A stretch of 64,000 nucleotides of DNA from Trinickia symbiotica (GCF_002934455.1 NZ_PTIR01000017.1:62001-126000); one strand, 5' to 3'; positions 1-10,841 are shown, numbered from the stretch's first letter. Numbers and translations: made by a program. Notes: generated by a model not told the origin, from the sequence alone.

Positions 1-863
1 ACGAGCGGCTCGCTCTCGAGCGCGGCCCACGCCGCGCCGGCGCCGAGCGCGTCCAGCGTTTCGCGCAGAGCCTCGTCGCCGAGCACGGCCGCGGGGTCGA
101 TGTGAGCCACGTTCAGGAAAAGACGTGAAGACGGCGAGTAGGGGCTGAACTTGCCCGGGTCGGCACTGAACATCGCATGCGCGGGACTGATCGCCAGCGC
201 GTGCGCCCCTCGGCGCGCGCTCTCGGCCGCGAATGCGGCGAGCGCCGAATAGTCGCCGATGCCCCCATCGCCTGCGCGACGCAGCCCGTAAAGTTGGGCA
301 CCGATGCCCCATAGCGCCGGCGCTTCGCCGCCTTCCACGCCTGCCGCGAGGCACGCGTCGCTGACGGTGTGGCACCGCGAGGGCGCAACGGCAAGCGTGA
401 TGTGGCGATCGTTGAGCACGAGCTGGTGGTAGCCCGGCTCGGCGATCGGCGCAAGCAGTGCCGATTGGGCTCTCGGCGCGCTGAGACGGCCGTCGATGAC
501 TTCGCCGCTCTCGAGCTCGATTCGATATCGAGTGCCCGCTTCGATGGCTGCGGCGGGCAGCGCGATTGCGCGATCGCATTCGGCGGTGACGAGCGGAGGC
601 AACGCGCCATGTTGGTGTTCGGCGTCGAGCGCGGCAAGGCTCTCGGCGGCTTCCTCGCGCGTGGCGCAGGGCAGTCCGAGCGCGGCGAGCAGGGCGGCCA
701 GCGTTTCGGAGGGCACGCGGCGCTTGCGGCGATGCGCGTCTTCCCAATGCACCGAGAATCCCGCTCGCGTGGCGACGCGCTCGATGGCTTGACGCGCGGA
801 ACGAGCGGAGCGCCGCGACTCGGGCGACGGCGCGGGTGTCGGCGGTTGCGTCGGCGCATTCAC
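1..863 (-). CDS. malQ: 4-alpha-glucanotransferase (amylomaltase), 5' part only
   Basis: Disproportionating enzyme that transfers alpha-1,4-glucan segments and releases glucose, cytoplasmic. About 287 codons are present; the 3' part lies beyond the left edge. The frame reads without stops, and the stretch LWGIGAQLYGLRR followed by GIGDYSALAAFA, ISPAHAMFSADPGKFSPYSP and SSRLFLN is characteristic of long bacterial MalQ proteins, including the substrate-loop region that precedes the catalytic barrel. I chose the GTG at 863, whose GTGA overlaps the treZ stop, because the nearby ATG at 859 opens a different frame that encodes only Arg/Pro-rich nonsense. It is the last visible gene of the glucan operon and would recycle short maltodextrins left by GlgX and TreZ. 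The catalytic residues are outside the window. Confidence 0.9.
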   Translation of the reverse strand, partial: MNAPTQPPTPAPSPESRRSARSARQAIERVATRAGFSVHWEDAHRRKRRVPSETLAALLAALGLPCATREEAAESLAALDAEHQHGALPPLVTAECDRAIALPAAAIEAGTRYRIELESGEVIDGRLSAPRAQSALLAPIAEPGYHQLVLNDRHITLAVAPSRCHTVSDACLAAGVEGGEAPALWGIGAQLYGLRRAGDGGIGDYSALAAFAAESARRGAHALAISPAHAMFSADPGKFSPYSPSSRLFLNVAHIDPAAVLGDEALRETLDALGAGAAWAALESEPL

Positions 864-2803
864 GCGTTGTTCTCCCGCGGCTGAAGCACGCGCGAATCGT
901 GCCGCAATGCGTAGCTGTTGACGTCGCCGGTCAGCCACGCGATGCATGCATAGGGGGGCAAGTCGCCCGCTTCCACGGTATCGCGCGAACGCGGAGGCGT
1001 TTCGAAAACGACCATGCCGTCGGGGCGCTCAGCGAACGGCAGTGCATCCGGCGTCAGGTTCAGCGCGATGGCGAGCGTCTCGCCGTCCGAAAGCCGCCAG
1101 CGCGCAACAAGCGCGTTCGCTTCGTGGCCGTTGCGCATAGCGAGCACGGAGGCGCCGAGGGAGCGTGCTTGCGTGATGCGTGGCGCAATCAGCTTGGCCC
1201 GCACGGCAAGCGCCGAGCGGTAGAAGTGAAGCCATGCATCGCGCTCGCCGCCGGCATTGCCGTTACCCGTCGTCGTCGCTTCGCAACTGCCGTTTTCGGC
1301 GGGCGGCGACGATAGCGCGAACGTCTGTACGGCGTTGGGATCGGGAATGCGCGCACGCCGCTCCGCATCGCTGAATGCAGAAAATTTCGCGAACTCGCGG
1401 CGGCGTCCCTCGCGCACCGCATCGGCGAGTTCGCCGTCGTAGTCGGTGAAATAAAGGAACGGTTGCGTCGAGCCGTGCTCTTCTTCCATGAAGAGGAGAG
1501 GAATTTGCGGCGACAGCAGCATGAGCCCTGTCGCCGCCAGCAGTGCCTGCGGCGCGCAGAGCGTGCGCAGCCGTTCGCCGAACGCGCGATTGCCGATTTG
1601 ATCGTGGTTCTGCAGGAACATCACGAACGAAGTCGGCGCAAGGTGGCCGCTGGGCTCGCCGCGCGGCGCGCCGTCGTGGATCGGCGACGGCTCTCCCTGG
1701 TAGGCGAAACCCTCGGCCAGCACGCGCGCGAGTTTGCGGATCGGCTCGTCGGCATACGCGCGGTAATAGCCTTCGTGCTCGCCGGTCAGCAGCACGTGTA
1801 ACGCGTTGTGCGCATCGTCATTCCATTGAGCGTCGAAATGGCCCTGCAAAAGGCTCGCCGTGTTGTGCTCGTTTTCGAGCACGAGATGCACGTGGCGCCC
1901 CGGCTCCGTGGTGCGACGTATGCGGTCCGCCAGCTCGCGCAGCCATTCGTCGTCGCCTATGGCATGGACGGCATCAATTCGCAAGCCGTCGAAACGATAT
2001 TCCTGGAGCCAGTAAAGCGCGTTTTGGGCGAAAAACTCGCGCGTCTCGAGGCGGCGAAAGTCGATGGCCGGACCCCACGGTGTGATCACGTCCTCGCGAA
2101 AGAACTGGGGTGCGTACGAAGGCAGATAGTTGCCATCCGGGCCGAAATGGTTGTAGACGACGTCGATGAGCACGGCGAGTCCAAGCTCGTGCGCGCGATC
2201 GATCATCGACTTGAGGTCTTCGGGGCGGCCGTAGGCCGAATCAGGCGCGAACGGAAGTGTTCCATCGTATCCCCAGTTGCGGCGGCCAGGGAAATCGTTG
2301 ATCGGCATCAGCTCGATGGCCGTGACGCCGAGTTCGGCGATGCGGGGCAGGCGCTTGGCCACGCTCTCGTAGCCGCCGAGCGTACCGACGTGCAGTTCGT
2401 AGACGACCATTTCTTCCCATGGCCGACCGAGCCACTGCGATTGCTGCCAGACATAGGCGCGCGGATCGATCACCTCGCTCGGCCCATGCACGTCCTCGGG
2501 TTGAAACCGTGAGGCGGGATCGGGAACGGCGGGCCCGTCGGGGCCGCCGAGCCGATAGCGATAGCGCGCGCCTGCACCGCATTGGGCTTGCGCTTGGAAC
2601 CAACCGTTGCCCGCCGGCGTCATTTCGACAGCGACCGTCGTGGAGGCGTATTCGATTTCCACGCTGACCGCCGAGTACGCTGGCGCCCAGAAGCGAAACC
2701 GCGTGTGTGGCGGCGCGCCGGAAGCGGCATCGATCAGATGGGCGCCGAACGGCAGGCAGTGCGCGTGACGCTGCTGCCGGCGATCGAGCGGATGTTCGGA
2801 CAT
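860..2803 (-). CDS. treZ: malto-oligosyltrehalose trehalohydrolase
   Basis: GH13 enzyme that cuts trehalose from maltooligosyl-trehalose made by TreY; cytoplasmic. An N-terminal E-set domain (FRFWAPAYSAVSVEI) precedes the barrel. VVYELHVGTLGGY and the TreZ signature GRRNWGYDG are present, followed by the nucleophile motif GLRIDAVHAI and the acid/base motif VLENEHN. The frame is open upstream to an ATG at 2941, inside glgX, but I prefer the ATG at 2803 because AAGGA lies 8 nt before it; the ATG at 2812 is also possible. About 647 aa, somewhat longer than typical TreZ. It ends in a GTGA overlap with malQ, so translation is probably coupled. TreY is not in view and is expected left of malQ. Confidence 0.93.
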   Translation of the reverse strand: MSEHPLDRRQQRHAHCLPFGAHLIDAASGAPPHTRFRFWAPAYSAVSVEIEYASTTVAVEMTPAGNGWFQAQAQCGAGARYRYRLGGPDGPAVPDPASRFQPEDVHGPSEVIDPRAYVWQQSQWLGRPWEEMVVYELHVGTLGGYESVAKRLPRIAELGVTAIELMPINDFPGRRNWGYDGTLPFAPDSAYGRPEDLKSMIDRAHELGLAVLIDVVYNHFGPDGNYLPSYAPQFFREDVITPWGPAIDFRRLETREFFAQNALYWLQEYRFDGLRIDAVHAIGDDEWLRELADRIRRTTEPGRHVHLVLENEHNTASLLQGHFDAQWNDDAHNALHVLLTGEHEGYYRAYADEPIRKLARVLAEGFAYQGEPSPIHDGAPRGEPSGHLAPTSFVMFLQNHDQIGNRAFGERLRTLCAPQALLAATGLMLLSPQIPLLFMEEEHGSTQPFLYFTDYDGELADAVREGRRREFAKFSAFSDAERRARIPDPNAVQTFALSSPPAENGSCEATTTGNGNAGGERDAWLHFYRSALAVRAKLIAPRITQARSLGASVLAMRNGHEANALVARWRLSDGETLAIALNLTPDALPFAERPDGMVVFETPPRSRDTVEAGDLPPYACIAWLTGDVNSYALRHDSRVLQPRENNA

Positions 2804-2882
2804 GGGGCTCATCCTTGTCTTTGCGTCGTCACCGATAAAAAGTGTAGGTCGGTCTGAGGCCGGCCGTAGCGTCGTCCTGGCT

Positions 2883-5000
2883 CTAGGGTTGAACGTGCTC
2901 TCCGAGCGATCGGGCGACAAGGACGGCGAAGCCGTGCTCACCGAGCTCGAGCGCGTCGCTCTCGAGCGGATGCGGCTCGGCCCCGGGCGCCGTCGTATCG
3001 AGCAGCACGTTCCATTCCAGACGGGGAGCCGGCGGCAGGAACGATAGGGGCGTATCGGCGCCGTTGAATATCATCAGCAGCACCTCGGTCGCGCCGTCGA
3101 GCCCCGCGCCCGCGCGACGCAGTACCAACGCGCGGCCTTCCGGGTCTTGCCACACTTCGCTCGTGAGCGGCTCGCCTCGCTCGTCGAACCATCCGACGTC
3201 CTTGATGCCGGCCAGCACTTCGTTGTCGCCATGCAGAAAGCGGCTATCGCGCAAGAGCGGATGATTCTTGCGCAAGGCGATGAGGCGCGCGGTGAACGAA
3301 GCGAGCGATCGCGCCTCTTCCGTATCGGCTTGGACCCAGTCGAGCCACGATGTTTCGTTGTCCTGACAATAAGCGTTGTTGTTGCCCTTCTGCGTGCGCC
3401 CGAACTCGTCGCCTGCCGTGAGCATCGGCGTGCCGAGCGACGTGAAGAGGCAGGCGAGCATGGAGCGCATGACGCGGCGGCGCGTTTCGTTGATCGTCGC
3501 GTCCTCGGTCGGCCCTTCGGCCCCCCAGTTCGAGCTGCAATTCTCGTTGTGGCCGTCCGCGTTGTTTTCGCCGTTCGCTTCGTTGTGCTTTTGCTCGTAC
3601 GAAACGAGGTCGGCGAGCGTGAAGCCGTCATGCGAGGCGAGGAAGTTGATCGAGGCCCACGGCCGCCTGTAGCGGTGATTGAACAGGTCCGCCGAGCCGG
3701 TGATGCGTGCCGCCAGTTCGGCGCGCATGCCCGCGTCCCCGCGCCAGAAACGCCTCACGCAGTCGCGAAATTTGTCGTTCCATTCGGCGAAACCAGGTGG
3801 ATGCCGGCCGACCTGATAGCCGCCGGGCCCGACGTCCCACGGTTCCGAAATGAGCTTACGCAGCGACAATACCGGGTCCTGGCGAATCGCATCGAAAAAG
3901 CCCGAACCAGGATCGAAGCCGTGGCCTTCGCGCCCGAGCGTCGCGCCGAGGTCGAAGCGAAAGCCATCGACGTGATAGGCGGTCGTCCAGTAGCGCAGCG
4001 AGTCCATGACCATCTGCAACACGCGCGGGTGCGAGAGATTGACGGTGTTGCCGCATCCCGTGTCGTTGATGTAGTGACGCTCGTCGCCGGGAATCAACCG
4101 GTAGTAGCTTGCGTTGTCGAGACCGCGCCAGGAGACGGTCGGCCCGAGCTCGTTGCCCTCGCAGGTGTGGTTGTAGACGACATCGAGAATGACCTCGATG
4201 CCGGCGGCATGGAGCTGACGAACCGCAATGCGCATTTCGGAAAGACGCCGAGTCGAGAGGTAAGTCGGATGCGGCGCGAAAAACGCGGCCGTGTTGTAGC
4301 CCCAGTAATTCGTGAGATGCCGTTCGAGCAGGAAGCGCTCGTCGAGGAACGCGTGTACCGGCAACAGCTCGATCGCGGTGATGCCCAGCTTGACCAGATG
4401 ATCGACGAAGCCCGGCGAGGCGAGTGCCGCAAAGCTGCCGCGTTCGTGCGGGCGCAGCTCGCCGTTCATCATCGAGACGCCGCGCAGATGCGCTTCGTAG
4501 ATGACCGTTTCGCACCACGGCACGTCGGGTCGAGCGTCGCGCGACCAGTCGAATGCTTCGTCGATGACGACAGATTTCGGCACGGCCGGCGCTGAATCGC
4601 GGCGATCGAAGGAAAGATCGAGCCGGCTAGAGTGGACGCGATAGCCGAACATTGCGTCCGACCAGCGGAACCCGCCCGTCAACTTCTTCGCGTACGGATC
4701 GAGCAGCAGCTTGTGCGGATTGAAGCGATGCCCGTGATGCGGCTGATAGGGTCCATGCGCGCGATAGCCGTACACGGTACCCGGGTGCGCGCGGGGCAGG
4801 TAGCCGTGCCAGACTTCGTCGGTGCACTCGGGAAGAGGCAGCCGTCCAAGCTCTCTATGACCGGTCGGATCGAAGACGCAGAGTTCGACGCGCTGCGCGT
4901 TCGCGGAAAACACGGCGAAGTTCACCCCGAGACCATCCCACGTCGCGCCGAGCGGGTGCGGCGTACCGGTTTCGAGCCGGTCGGGTAAAGAGTTCGCCAT
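2883..5000 (-). CDS. glgX: glycogen debranching enzyme GlgX (isoamylase type)
   Basis: Hydrolyses alpha-1,6 branches of glycogen-like glucan after phosphorolysis or trimming. 705 aa, the normal size for GlgX. The N-terminal CBM48-type domain begins GVNFAVFSANAQRVELCVFD. The barrel carries VIYEAHLRGVS, ITAIELLPVHAF, the nucleophile motif GFRFDLGATLGREG, the acid/base motif LISEPWDVGPGGYQVG and ASHDGFTLADLVSYE. All catalytic motifs of subfamily GH13_11 look intact. It lies 55 nt downstream of glgB and 79 nt upstream of treZ, same strand, consistent with one transcription unit. In this cluster it would supply linear chains to MalQ and TreY/TreZ. Confidence 0.95.
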   Translation of the reverse strand: MANSLPDRLETGTPHPLGATWDGLGVNFAVFSANAQRVELCVFDPTGHRELGRLPLPECTDEVWHGYLPRAHPGTVYGYRAHGPYQPHHGHRFNPHKLLLDPYAKKLTGGFRWSDAMFGYRVHSSRLDLSFDRRDSAPAVPKSVVIDEAFDWSRDARPDVPWCETVIYEAHLRGVSMMNGELRPHERGSFAALASPGFVDHLVKLGITAIELLPVHAFLDERFLLERHLTNYWGYNTAAFFAPHPTYLSTRRLSEMRIAVRQLHAAGIEVILDVVYNHTCEGNELGPTVSWRGLDNASYYRLIPGDERHYINDTGCGNTVNLSHPRVLQMVMDSLRYWTTAYHVDGFRFDLGATLGREGHGFDPGSGFFDAIRQDPVLSLRKLISEPWDVGPGGYQVGRHPPGFAEWNDKFRDCVRRFWRGDAGMRAELAARITGSADLFNHRYRRPWASINFLASHDGFTLADLVSYEQKHNEANGENNADGHNENCSSNWGAEGPTEDATINETRRRVMRSMLACLFTSLGTPMLTAGDEFGRTQKGNNNAYCQDNETSWLDWVQADTEEARSLASFTARLIALRKNHPLLRDSRFLHGDNEVLAGIKDVGWFDERGEPLTSEVWQDPEGRALVLRRAGAGLDGATEVLLMIFNGADTPLSFLPPAPRLEWNVLLDTTAPGAEPHPLESDALELGEHGFAVLVARSLGEHVQP

Positions 5001-5055
5001 TCGCTTGCCCCCGTTGTCCCTTGTTCGTTGATATGGACGTCACCGCACGCCCGTT

Positions 5056-7305
5056 TCAGGGCGCGCGCAGCACGATTGTCGCGAGTGGCGGCAGCACGAG
5101 CACGGCCGATTGCGGCTTACCGTGACTCGCAATGCTTTCGGTCACGATCGTCCCGCCGTTGCCGACGTTCGAGCCGCCATAGACGCTTGCATCCGTATTG
5201 AGAATTTCGGCCCAGTGCCCCGCGCGTTGCAGGCCGATCCGGTAGCCGTGGCGCGGCACGGGCGTGAAATTGCAGACGATCGTCAACTCCGCGCCGTTGC
5301 CGTCGCAGCGTCGATAGGCAAAGACGCTGTTGGCGCTGTCGTCGCCGATGAGCCATTCGAAGCCGCCAGGTTCCGAGTCGGTGGCATAGAGCGCCGGTTC
5401 GCTCGCATAGATGCGATTGAGGTCGCGAACGAGCATTTGCACGCCGTGATGCATCGGATCGTCGAGCAGATGCCAGCGCGGCGAGCCGTCGTGATCGAAC
5501 TCCGCGTCCTGCGCGAACTCGCCGCCCATGAAAAGCAGCTTCTTGCCCGGATGCGTCCACATGAAGCCGAAGTAGGCGCGCAGATTGGCGAAGCGCTGCC
5601 AGCGATCTCCGGGCATCTTGCCGAGCAGCGAACCCTTGCCGTGGACGACTTCGTCGTGTGAGAGCGGCAGCACGAAGCGTTCGGAGTAGGCGTAGATCAT
5701 CCCGAACGTCATGCTGTGATGGTGATAGCGGCGGTAGACCGGATCCTCGTGCATGTAGTTGAGCGTGTCGTGCATCCACCCCATGTTCCATTTGAAGTTG
5801 AATCCAAGCCCGCCTTGCTCGACCGGCGCGCTGACGCCAGGCCATGCCGTCGATTCCTCGGCCACCGTGATCGCGCCGGGCACGCCGGGCGCATAAGCGA
5901 CTTCATGATTGACGCGTTTGAGGAAGCTGATCGCTTCGAGGTTCTCGCGGCCTCCGTAGATGTTCGGCACCCACTCGCCGGCCGCGCGCGAGTAGTCGCG
6001 ATAGAGCATCGAGGCAACGGCGTCCACGCGCAGTCCGTCGACGTGATAGCGCAAAAGCCATGCGAGCGCCGAGGCGATGAGGAACGCGCTGACCTCGTTG
6101 CGACCGAGGTTGTAGATCATCGTGTTCCAGTCCTGGTGATACCCCTCGCGCGGATCGGAATGCTCGTAGAGCGCGGTGCCGTCGAACTGGATAAGGCCAT
6201 GCGCATCGTTCGGAAAGTGCGCGCTGACCCAATCGATGATCACGCCGAGGCCCGCCTCGTGCGCGCGGTTGACGAACTCGGCGAAGCCCTCCGGCGGACC
6301 GTAGCGAGCCGACGGCGCGAAAGGCGAAAGCGGCTGATAGCCCCATGATCCGCCGAACGGATGCTCGGCGATCGGCAGAAATTCCACATGGGTGAAGCCC
6401 ATGCCGAGTGCATACGGGATCAGCCGATCCGCGAGTTCGGACCAATTCAGGCCGCGCCGGCCTTCCTCCTCGACACGCAGCCACGACTCTGCGTGCACTT
6501 CATAGATCATGATGGGCGCATGCGGCGTCTGCAGCGCCGCGCGCTTCGTCATCCATTCGCCGTCGGTCCAGGCGAACTGCTCGATGCGGCTTACCTCGGC
6601 GACGATCGATGCCGTTGCCGGCGTGCGTTCCGTCTGCATCGCGCAGGGATCGGCTTTCAGCGGGAGCGTACGGCCGTCGTGGCCGACGATTTCGTACTTG
6701 TAGCGCCCTCCGGCAGCGAGCCGCGGCACGAAGAGCTCCCAGACGCCCGCGACGTGCCGTAGACGCATCGGATGCCGGCGGCCGTCCCAGGTGTTGAAAT
6801 CGCCGACCACCGAGACCCGCCGGGCGTTCGGCGCCCACACCGCGAAGCGTACGCCGGGGATGCCGTCCATCGTGCAGGGGCGGGCGCCGAGACATTGCAG
6901 CACCGCATAGGGATCGGAGCGCGCGAGTCGGTTGAGCGCGTCTTCGTCGAGCACGGGGCCGAACGAATAGGTGTCCTCGATGTCCTGCTCGACACCGTGC
7001 CAGTCGATACGCAGCCGATAGGGCGCCGCACGCTCGACGAATCCGGCGAAAAGACCGGACGGATCGATCGAGGCTAGCCGACCGAGGATCGCGCCGCTAT
7101 CGCGCTCGATGACGGCGACCGCGGCGGCGCCCGGGAGCATCGCCCGTACGACGTAGCCGTCCGTCGTGCGATGCAGGCCGAGCTTCGAGAACGGATCGGG
7201 GTGCTGCGCGTCGACGAGCGCTTGAATGTCGAGCTTGTCGAGCCCGGCGGTGGGGTCGCGCTCGGCGATCGAATGAATGCGAGAGAGGGTGGATTGCTCG
7301 TTCAT
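5056..7305 (-). CDS. glgB: 1,4-alpha-glucan branching enzyme
   Basis: Introduces alpha-1,6 branches into the linear glucan made by GlgE. 749 aa, the long form with two N-terminal beta domains: an N1 domain around residues 20-120, then CBM48 starting [21 protein letters not shown]. Catalytic residues are in view: D428 in [17 protein letters not shown]483 in [13 protein letters not shown] and D551 in [24 protein letters not shown] and [20 protein letters not shown] mark the barrel start. Starts 18 nt after the treS-pep2 stop. Regulation is probably that of the whole operon, as I see no internal promoter. Confidence 0.96.
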   Translation of the reverse strand: MNEQSTLSRIHSIAERDPTAGLDKLDIQALVDAQHPDPFSKLGLHRTTDGYVVRAMLPGAAAVAVIERDSGAILGRLASIDPSGLFAGFVERAAPYRLRIDWHGVEQDIEDTYSFGPVLDEDALNRLARSDPYAVLQCLGARPCTMDGIPGVRFAVWAPNARRVSVVGDFNTWDGRRHPMRLRHVAGVWELFVPRLAAGGRYKYEIVGHDGRTLPLKADPCAMQTERTPATASIVAEVSRIEQFAWTDGEWMTKRAALQTPHAPIMIYEVHAESWLRVEEEGRRGLNWSELADRLIPYALGMGFTHVEFLPIAEHPFGGSWGYQPLSPFAPSARYGPPEGFAEFVNRAHEAGLGVIIDWVSAHFPNDAHGLIQFDGTALYEHSDPREGYHQDWNTMIYNLGRNEVSAFLIASALAWLLRYHVDGLRVDAVASMLYRDYSRAAGEWVPNIYGGRENLEAISFLKRVNHEVAYAPGVPGAITVAEESTAWPGVSAPVEQGGLGFNFKWNMGWMHDTLNYMHEDPVYRRYHHHSMTFGMIYAYSERFVLPLSHDEVVHGKGSLLGKMPGDRWQRFANLRAYFGFMWTHPGKKLLFMGGEFAQDAEFDHDGSPRWHLLDDPMHHGVQMLVRDLNRIYASEPALYATDSEPGGFEWLIGDDSANSVFAYRRCDGNGAELTIVCNFTPVPRHGYRIGLQRAGHWAEILNTDASVYGGSNVGNGGTIVTESIASHGKPQSAVLVLPPLATIVLRAP

Positions 7306-7323
7306 GGCGCGAACCCATGGAAA

Positions 7324-10300
7324 TCAAGGCGATGGGGAAGGCGTACCGGCGCCGTCGTTGCCGTTTTGACGTTTGCCATCGCTGCCGTTACCGCCGCTGT
7401 CGCCGCCCTCCTCTCCGTTGTCGGCAGGCGCGGCCGGCTCACCGAGCAGCCGGCTCGCGAGCGCCGCGAGCCCGCGCACGGGAAGCCCGAGCCACGCGGG
7501 CCGGTTCGCGGCTTCGTAGCGGACCTCGTAAGCAGCCTTCTCGATGAGGAAAAGGTCGAGCAGCGCCGCCTCGGCTTCCACCGAGACGAGCGGCTTGACC
7601 GCCCGGCTCACGGCCTCGCGATAGCCCGCGAGGAAGCTCTCCTCGCCGCGCTCGCGGAAGTATTCATAGAGCGTGCGCTTGCGGTCAGCCGCCTGCGCCG
7701 TCAAGGTTTCGAGCGTCGGCTGGGCCGCCGCGCTCGCATACGAGAGCGAGCGCAGGAGCCCCGCCACGTCGACGAGCGGACTTCGCTTCATACGCCGCTC
7801 CTCGAGGGGGCGCGCCGGTTCGCCCTCGAAGTCGATCAGATACGCATCGTTCTGCGCGACGAGGACCTGACCGAGGTGAAAATCGCCGTGAACACGGATG
7901 CGCAGGGCATCGATTTCGAGCGGCACGTGGGTCTCGAGCGCCTGCACGAGACGCTCGCGCATCTGCATGAGACGTTGGGCCGGCGCGCGCGTCTGCTCGG
8001 GCAGATGTTCGCCCGGCTTCGCGAGCTCCGCGGCGAGCACGTCGAACGCGCCGGCGAGCATCGATTGGGCCCCGTCGATCCAGTCGCGCACGTCGGTCGG
8101 CGTGACGGCCTCCGGCGCGAAGGCGGGATCGTCGCTGGGCGCGGCGAGCGCGGCATGCAACTCGCCGAGCCGCCGGCCGATGGTGCCGGTGAGGGCGCAG
8201 TAGCCCAGGATCTTTTCCGCATCGGGCTCGTCCGTCTCCGCGGCCAGCACCATTTCTTCGATGACGCGGCGCAAGTAATCGAGCGCCCAGTTCCAGGCAT
8301 CGCCCTGATTGTCGATGAAGCCCTGAATCAGGACGAGCGTGTGCGGCACACCGGCCGGATCGACGCGAACCACTTCGCCGTAAAGAGGCGCCGTATTGGC
8401 ATAGCCGATCTCGGTCAGATGTCGGCTCATTTCAGCTTCCGGGTGGATCCCGCCGACTACGCGCCGCACGAGCTTGAGAACCGCGCGCTCGGCGACGATG
8501 AGCGAGCTGTTGGTCTGTTCGGCGGAGATCCAGCGGATTTCCGGTGTTTCGCCCAGGTCGTCGAGCTCGCCGAAACGCGCGGTCGGGATGAAGCGGATCT
8601 CGCTTTTTTGCACCGTCTGTATCGCGGCGTGCTCGTGCATCTTTTTCAGCACGCCGTGCGCGAACTGCGGCAACGAGAATGCGTCCGTCAGGTGCCCGAT
8701 CGTGCGTCCGCGCCGTACCCGCGCGAGCGCGAGCTGCGTGAAGAGCGGCACTGTCGTGTCCGCGCCCCAGGTGATCGCGAGCGGCAGCACATAGCGCTCG
8801 GTATGCGTGCCGACGTCGGCCTCGATCTCCGTGAACGCGAAGCCCGCTTGGGGGATCGTCGTCAACGCCGCGAGCCGCACGGCTTTCAGTCTTTGGTCCT
8901 TCGAGGCGAACCAGCGGCGCCGGCTCAGATACGAGGGCAGCACTTCCGATTCGAGCAACCGCACGTTCTCGGGCGTCGGCCCCGTCTGCTCGGCGCGAAT
9001 GACGAGCGTGACGAACTCCGGCAATTGCTCGGGGCCCGGCTGAGCCCAGGCGGGACGATCCTCGCGGCTGCAGAGAAGGAACCAGAGGAAGCCGTAAGGC
9101 GGGAACGTCAGCAGATAAGTGAGCTGGCCGATGGCCGGAAACACCGAGTCCGCCGTCATTTCGATCGGGACGCGGCCGGCGAACTCGGAGAGGTCGAGCT
9201 CGACCGCCTGCGGCGCACGCGAGAGATTGGCCACGCAAAGGATGGGCGGATGGCCATCGAGCTCGCGCAGATACGCGAGAATTTTGCGATTCGAGGGCTT
9301 CAGAAAACGAATGCTGCCGCGGCCGAACGTATGCGTCGAGCGACGCGTGGCGAGCATGCGGCGCGTCCAGTTCAGCAACGAATGCGGATCGCGTGTTTGC
9401 GCTTCGACGTTGACGGCGTCGAATCCGTAAAGCGTGCCCATCAGCGGCGGCAAAACGAGCTGCTCCGGATCCGCGCGCGAGAAGCCGCCGTTACGATCGG
9501 ACGACCACTGCATGGGAGTGCGCACGCCGTCTCGATCGCCGAGGTGGATGTTGTCGCCCATGCCGAGCTCGTCGCCGTAGTAGATGACGGGCGTGCCCGG
9601 CATGGAGAGCAGCACCGAGTTGATGAGCTCGATGCGGCGCCTGTCGCGCTCCATGAGCGGCGCGAGCCGCCGGCGAATGCCGAGGTTGAGCCGTGCGCGC
9701 CGATCGCTCGCATAGGCGTTCCAGAGGTAGTCGCGCTCGGAGTCCGTCACCATCTCGAGCGTCAGCTCGTCATGATTGCGCAGGAAGACCGCCCATTGAC
9801 AGCTCGGCGGCAGCTCCGGCGTCTGCTTCATGATGTCGGTGATCGGAAAGCGGTCCTCGCTCGCGATCGCCATATAAATGCGCGGCATTAGCGGGAAGTG
9901 GAACGCCATGTGGCATTCATCCTCGTTGCCGAAATACTCCTGCACGTCTTCGGGCCATTGATTGGCTTCGGCGAGCAGCATCCGGTTCGGATACTCCGCG
10001 TCGATCGTCGCGCGAATCTTCTTCAGAATCGCATGGGTCTCGGGCAGGTTCTCATTGCTCGTCCCCTCGCGCTCGACGAGGTAGGGCACGGCGTCGAGCC
10101 TCAATCCGTCGATGCCCATGTCGAGCCAGAAGCGCATGACCGAGAGCACTTCGCGCAGCACCGCCGGGTTGTCGAAGTTGAGGTCGGGCTGGTGAGAGTA
10201 GAAGCGATGCCAGTAGTAGGCGCCCGCGACAGGATCGTGCGTCCAGTTCGAGGGCTCGGTGTCGATGAAGATGACACGCGTGCCCAGATATTTCTGATCG

Positions 10301-10839
10301 GTGTCGGACCAGACGTAATAGTTGCGATAGTTCGATCCCGCCTTCGCGCGCCGCGCTCGTTGAAACCACGGATGCTGGTCCGACGTGTGATTGATGACGA
10401 GCTCGGTCACGACGCGGATGCCGCGCGCATGCGCGCCTTGAATAAAGCGGCGCACATCGGAGAGCGTCCCGTAATCGGGATGGACGCCTCGATAGTCGGC
10501 GATGTCATAGCCGTCGTCGCGGCGCGGCGAAGGATAGAACGGGAGCAGCCAGACCGTGTCGACGCCGAGCTCCGCGATGTAGTCGAGCTTCGCGATGAGG
10601 CCCTGGAAATCGCCGACGCCGTCGTTGTTTGCGTCGAAGAACGACTTCACGTGGACTTGGTAGATGATCGCGTCTTTGTACCAAAGAGGATCGTCGGCAA
10701 GCGGCGAGCGCTTCAAGCGGCGGCTGCCTCGCACCCGGGCGGCATGCACCGCGCTTTCGGCTTTTGCCGTTTCGGTCCCGCGCGGGGCGGACGGCGTGTG
10801 TGCCGGCGGCGTATCGATGTGTTGCTCTTCTCGCTTCAT
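7324..10839 (-). CDS. treS: trehalose synthase / maltokinase fusion
   Basis: Bifunctional protein of about 1171 aa. The N-terminal half is GH13 trehalose synthase (maltose-trehalose interconversion): DPLWYKDAIIYQVHVKSFFD, D249 in GLRLDAVPYL, E291 in LLAEANQWPEDV and D357 in LRNHDELTLEM. The C-terminal ~500 aa are a Pep2-like maltokinase that makes maltose-1-phosphate: SRRRWFASKDQRL, VRVHGDFHLGQVL and LIDFEGEPARPLEERRMK (catalytic Asp in HGDFH region, metal Asp in IDFEGEP). Such fusions are known in proteobacteria and feed GlgE directly. The frame extends to a GTG/ATG far upstream inside glgE, but the ATG at 10839 has GGGGGGAG 7 nt before it and sits 2 nt after the glgE stop. The N-terminal 35 aa are low-complexity. 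Confidence 0.94.
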   Translation of the reverse strand: MKREEQHIDTPPAHTPSAPRGTETAKAESAVHAARVRGSRRLKRSPLADDPLWYKDAIIYQVHVKSFFDANNDGVGDFQGLIAKLDYIAELGVDTVWLLPFYPSPRRDDGYDIADYRGVHPDYGTLSDVRRFIQGAHARGIRVVTELVINHTSDQHPWFQRARRAKAGSNYRNYYVWSDTDQKYLGTRVIFIDTEPSNWTHDPVAGAYYWHRFYSHQPDLNFDNPAVLREVLSVMRFWLDMGIDGLRLDAVPYLVEREGTSNENLPETHAILKKIRATIDAEYPNRMLLAEANQWPEDVQEYFGNEDECHMAFHFPLMPRIYMAIASEDRFPITDIMKQTPELPPSCQWAVFLRNHDELTLEMVTDSERDYLWNAYASDRRARLNLGIRRRLAPLMERDRRRIELINSVLLSMPGTPVIYYGDELGMGDNIHLGDRDGVRTPMQWSSDRNGGFSRADPEQLVLPPLMGTLYGFDAVNVEAQTRDPHSLLNWTRRMLATRRSTHTFGRGSIRFLKPSNRKILAYLRELDGHPPILCVANLSRAPQAVELDLSEFAGRVPIEMTADSVFPAIGQLTYLLTFPPYGFLWFLLCSREDRPAWAQPGPEQLPEFVTLVIRAEQTGPTPENVRLLESEVLPSYLSRRRWFASKDQRLKAVRLAALTTIPQAGFAFTEIEADVGTHTERYVLPLAITWGADTTVPLFTQLALARVRRGRTIGHLTDAFSLPQFAHGVLKKMHEHAAIQTVQKSEIRFIPTARFGELDDLGETPEIRWISAEQTNSSLIVAERAVLKLVRRVVGGIHPEAEMSRHLTEIGYANTAPLYGEVVRVDPAGVPHTLVLIQGFIDNQGDAWNWALDYLRRVIEEMVLAAETDEPDAEKILGYCALTGTIGRRLGELHAALAAPSDDPAFAPEAVTPTDVRDWIDGAQSMLAGAFDVLAAELAKPGEHLPEQTRAPAQRLMQMRERLVQALETHVPLEIDALRIRVHGDFHLGQVLVAQNDAYLIDFEGEPARPLEERRMKRSPLVDVAGLLRSLSYASAAAQPTLETLTAQAADRKRTLYEYFRERGEESFLAGYREAVSRAVKPLVSVEAEAALLDLFLIEKAAYEVRYEAANRPAWLGLPVRGLAALASRLLGEPAAPADNGEEGGDSGGNGSDGKRQNGNDGAGTPSPSP

Positions 10840-10841
10840 GG

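Noticed and set aside
7171-9891. Very long plus-strand reading frame (906 codons) across the treS and glgB region
   Set aside because: It is antisense to catalytic domains with complete motifs, has no recognisable family, and is rich in Arg/Ala/Glu, typical of an antisense frame in high-GC DNA.
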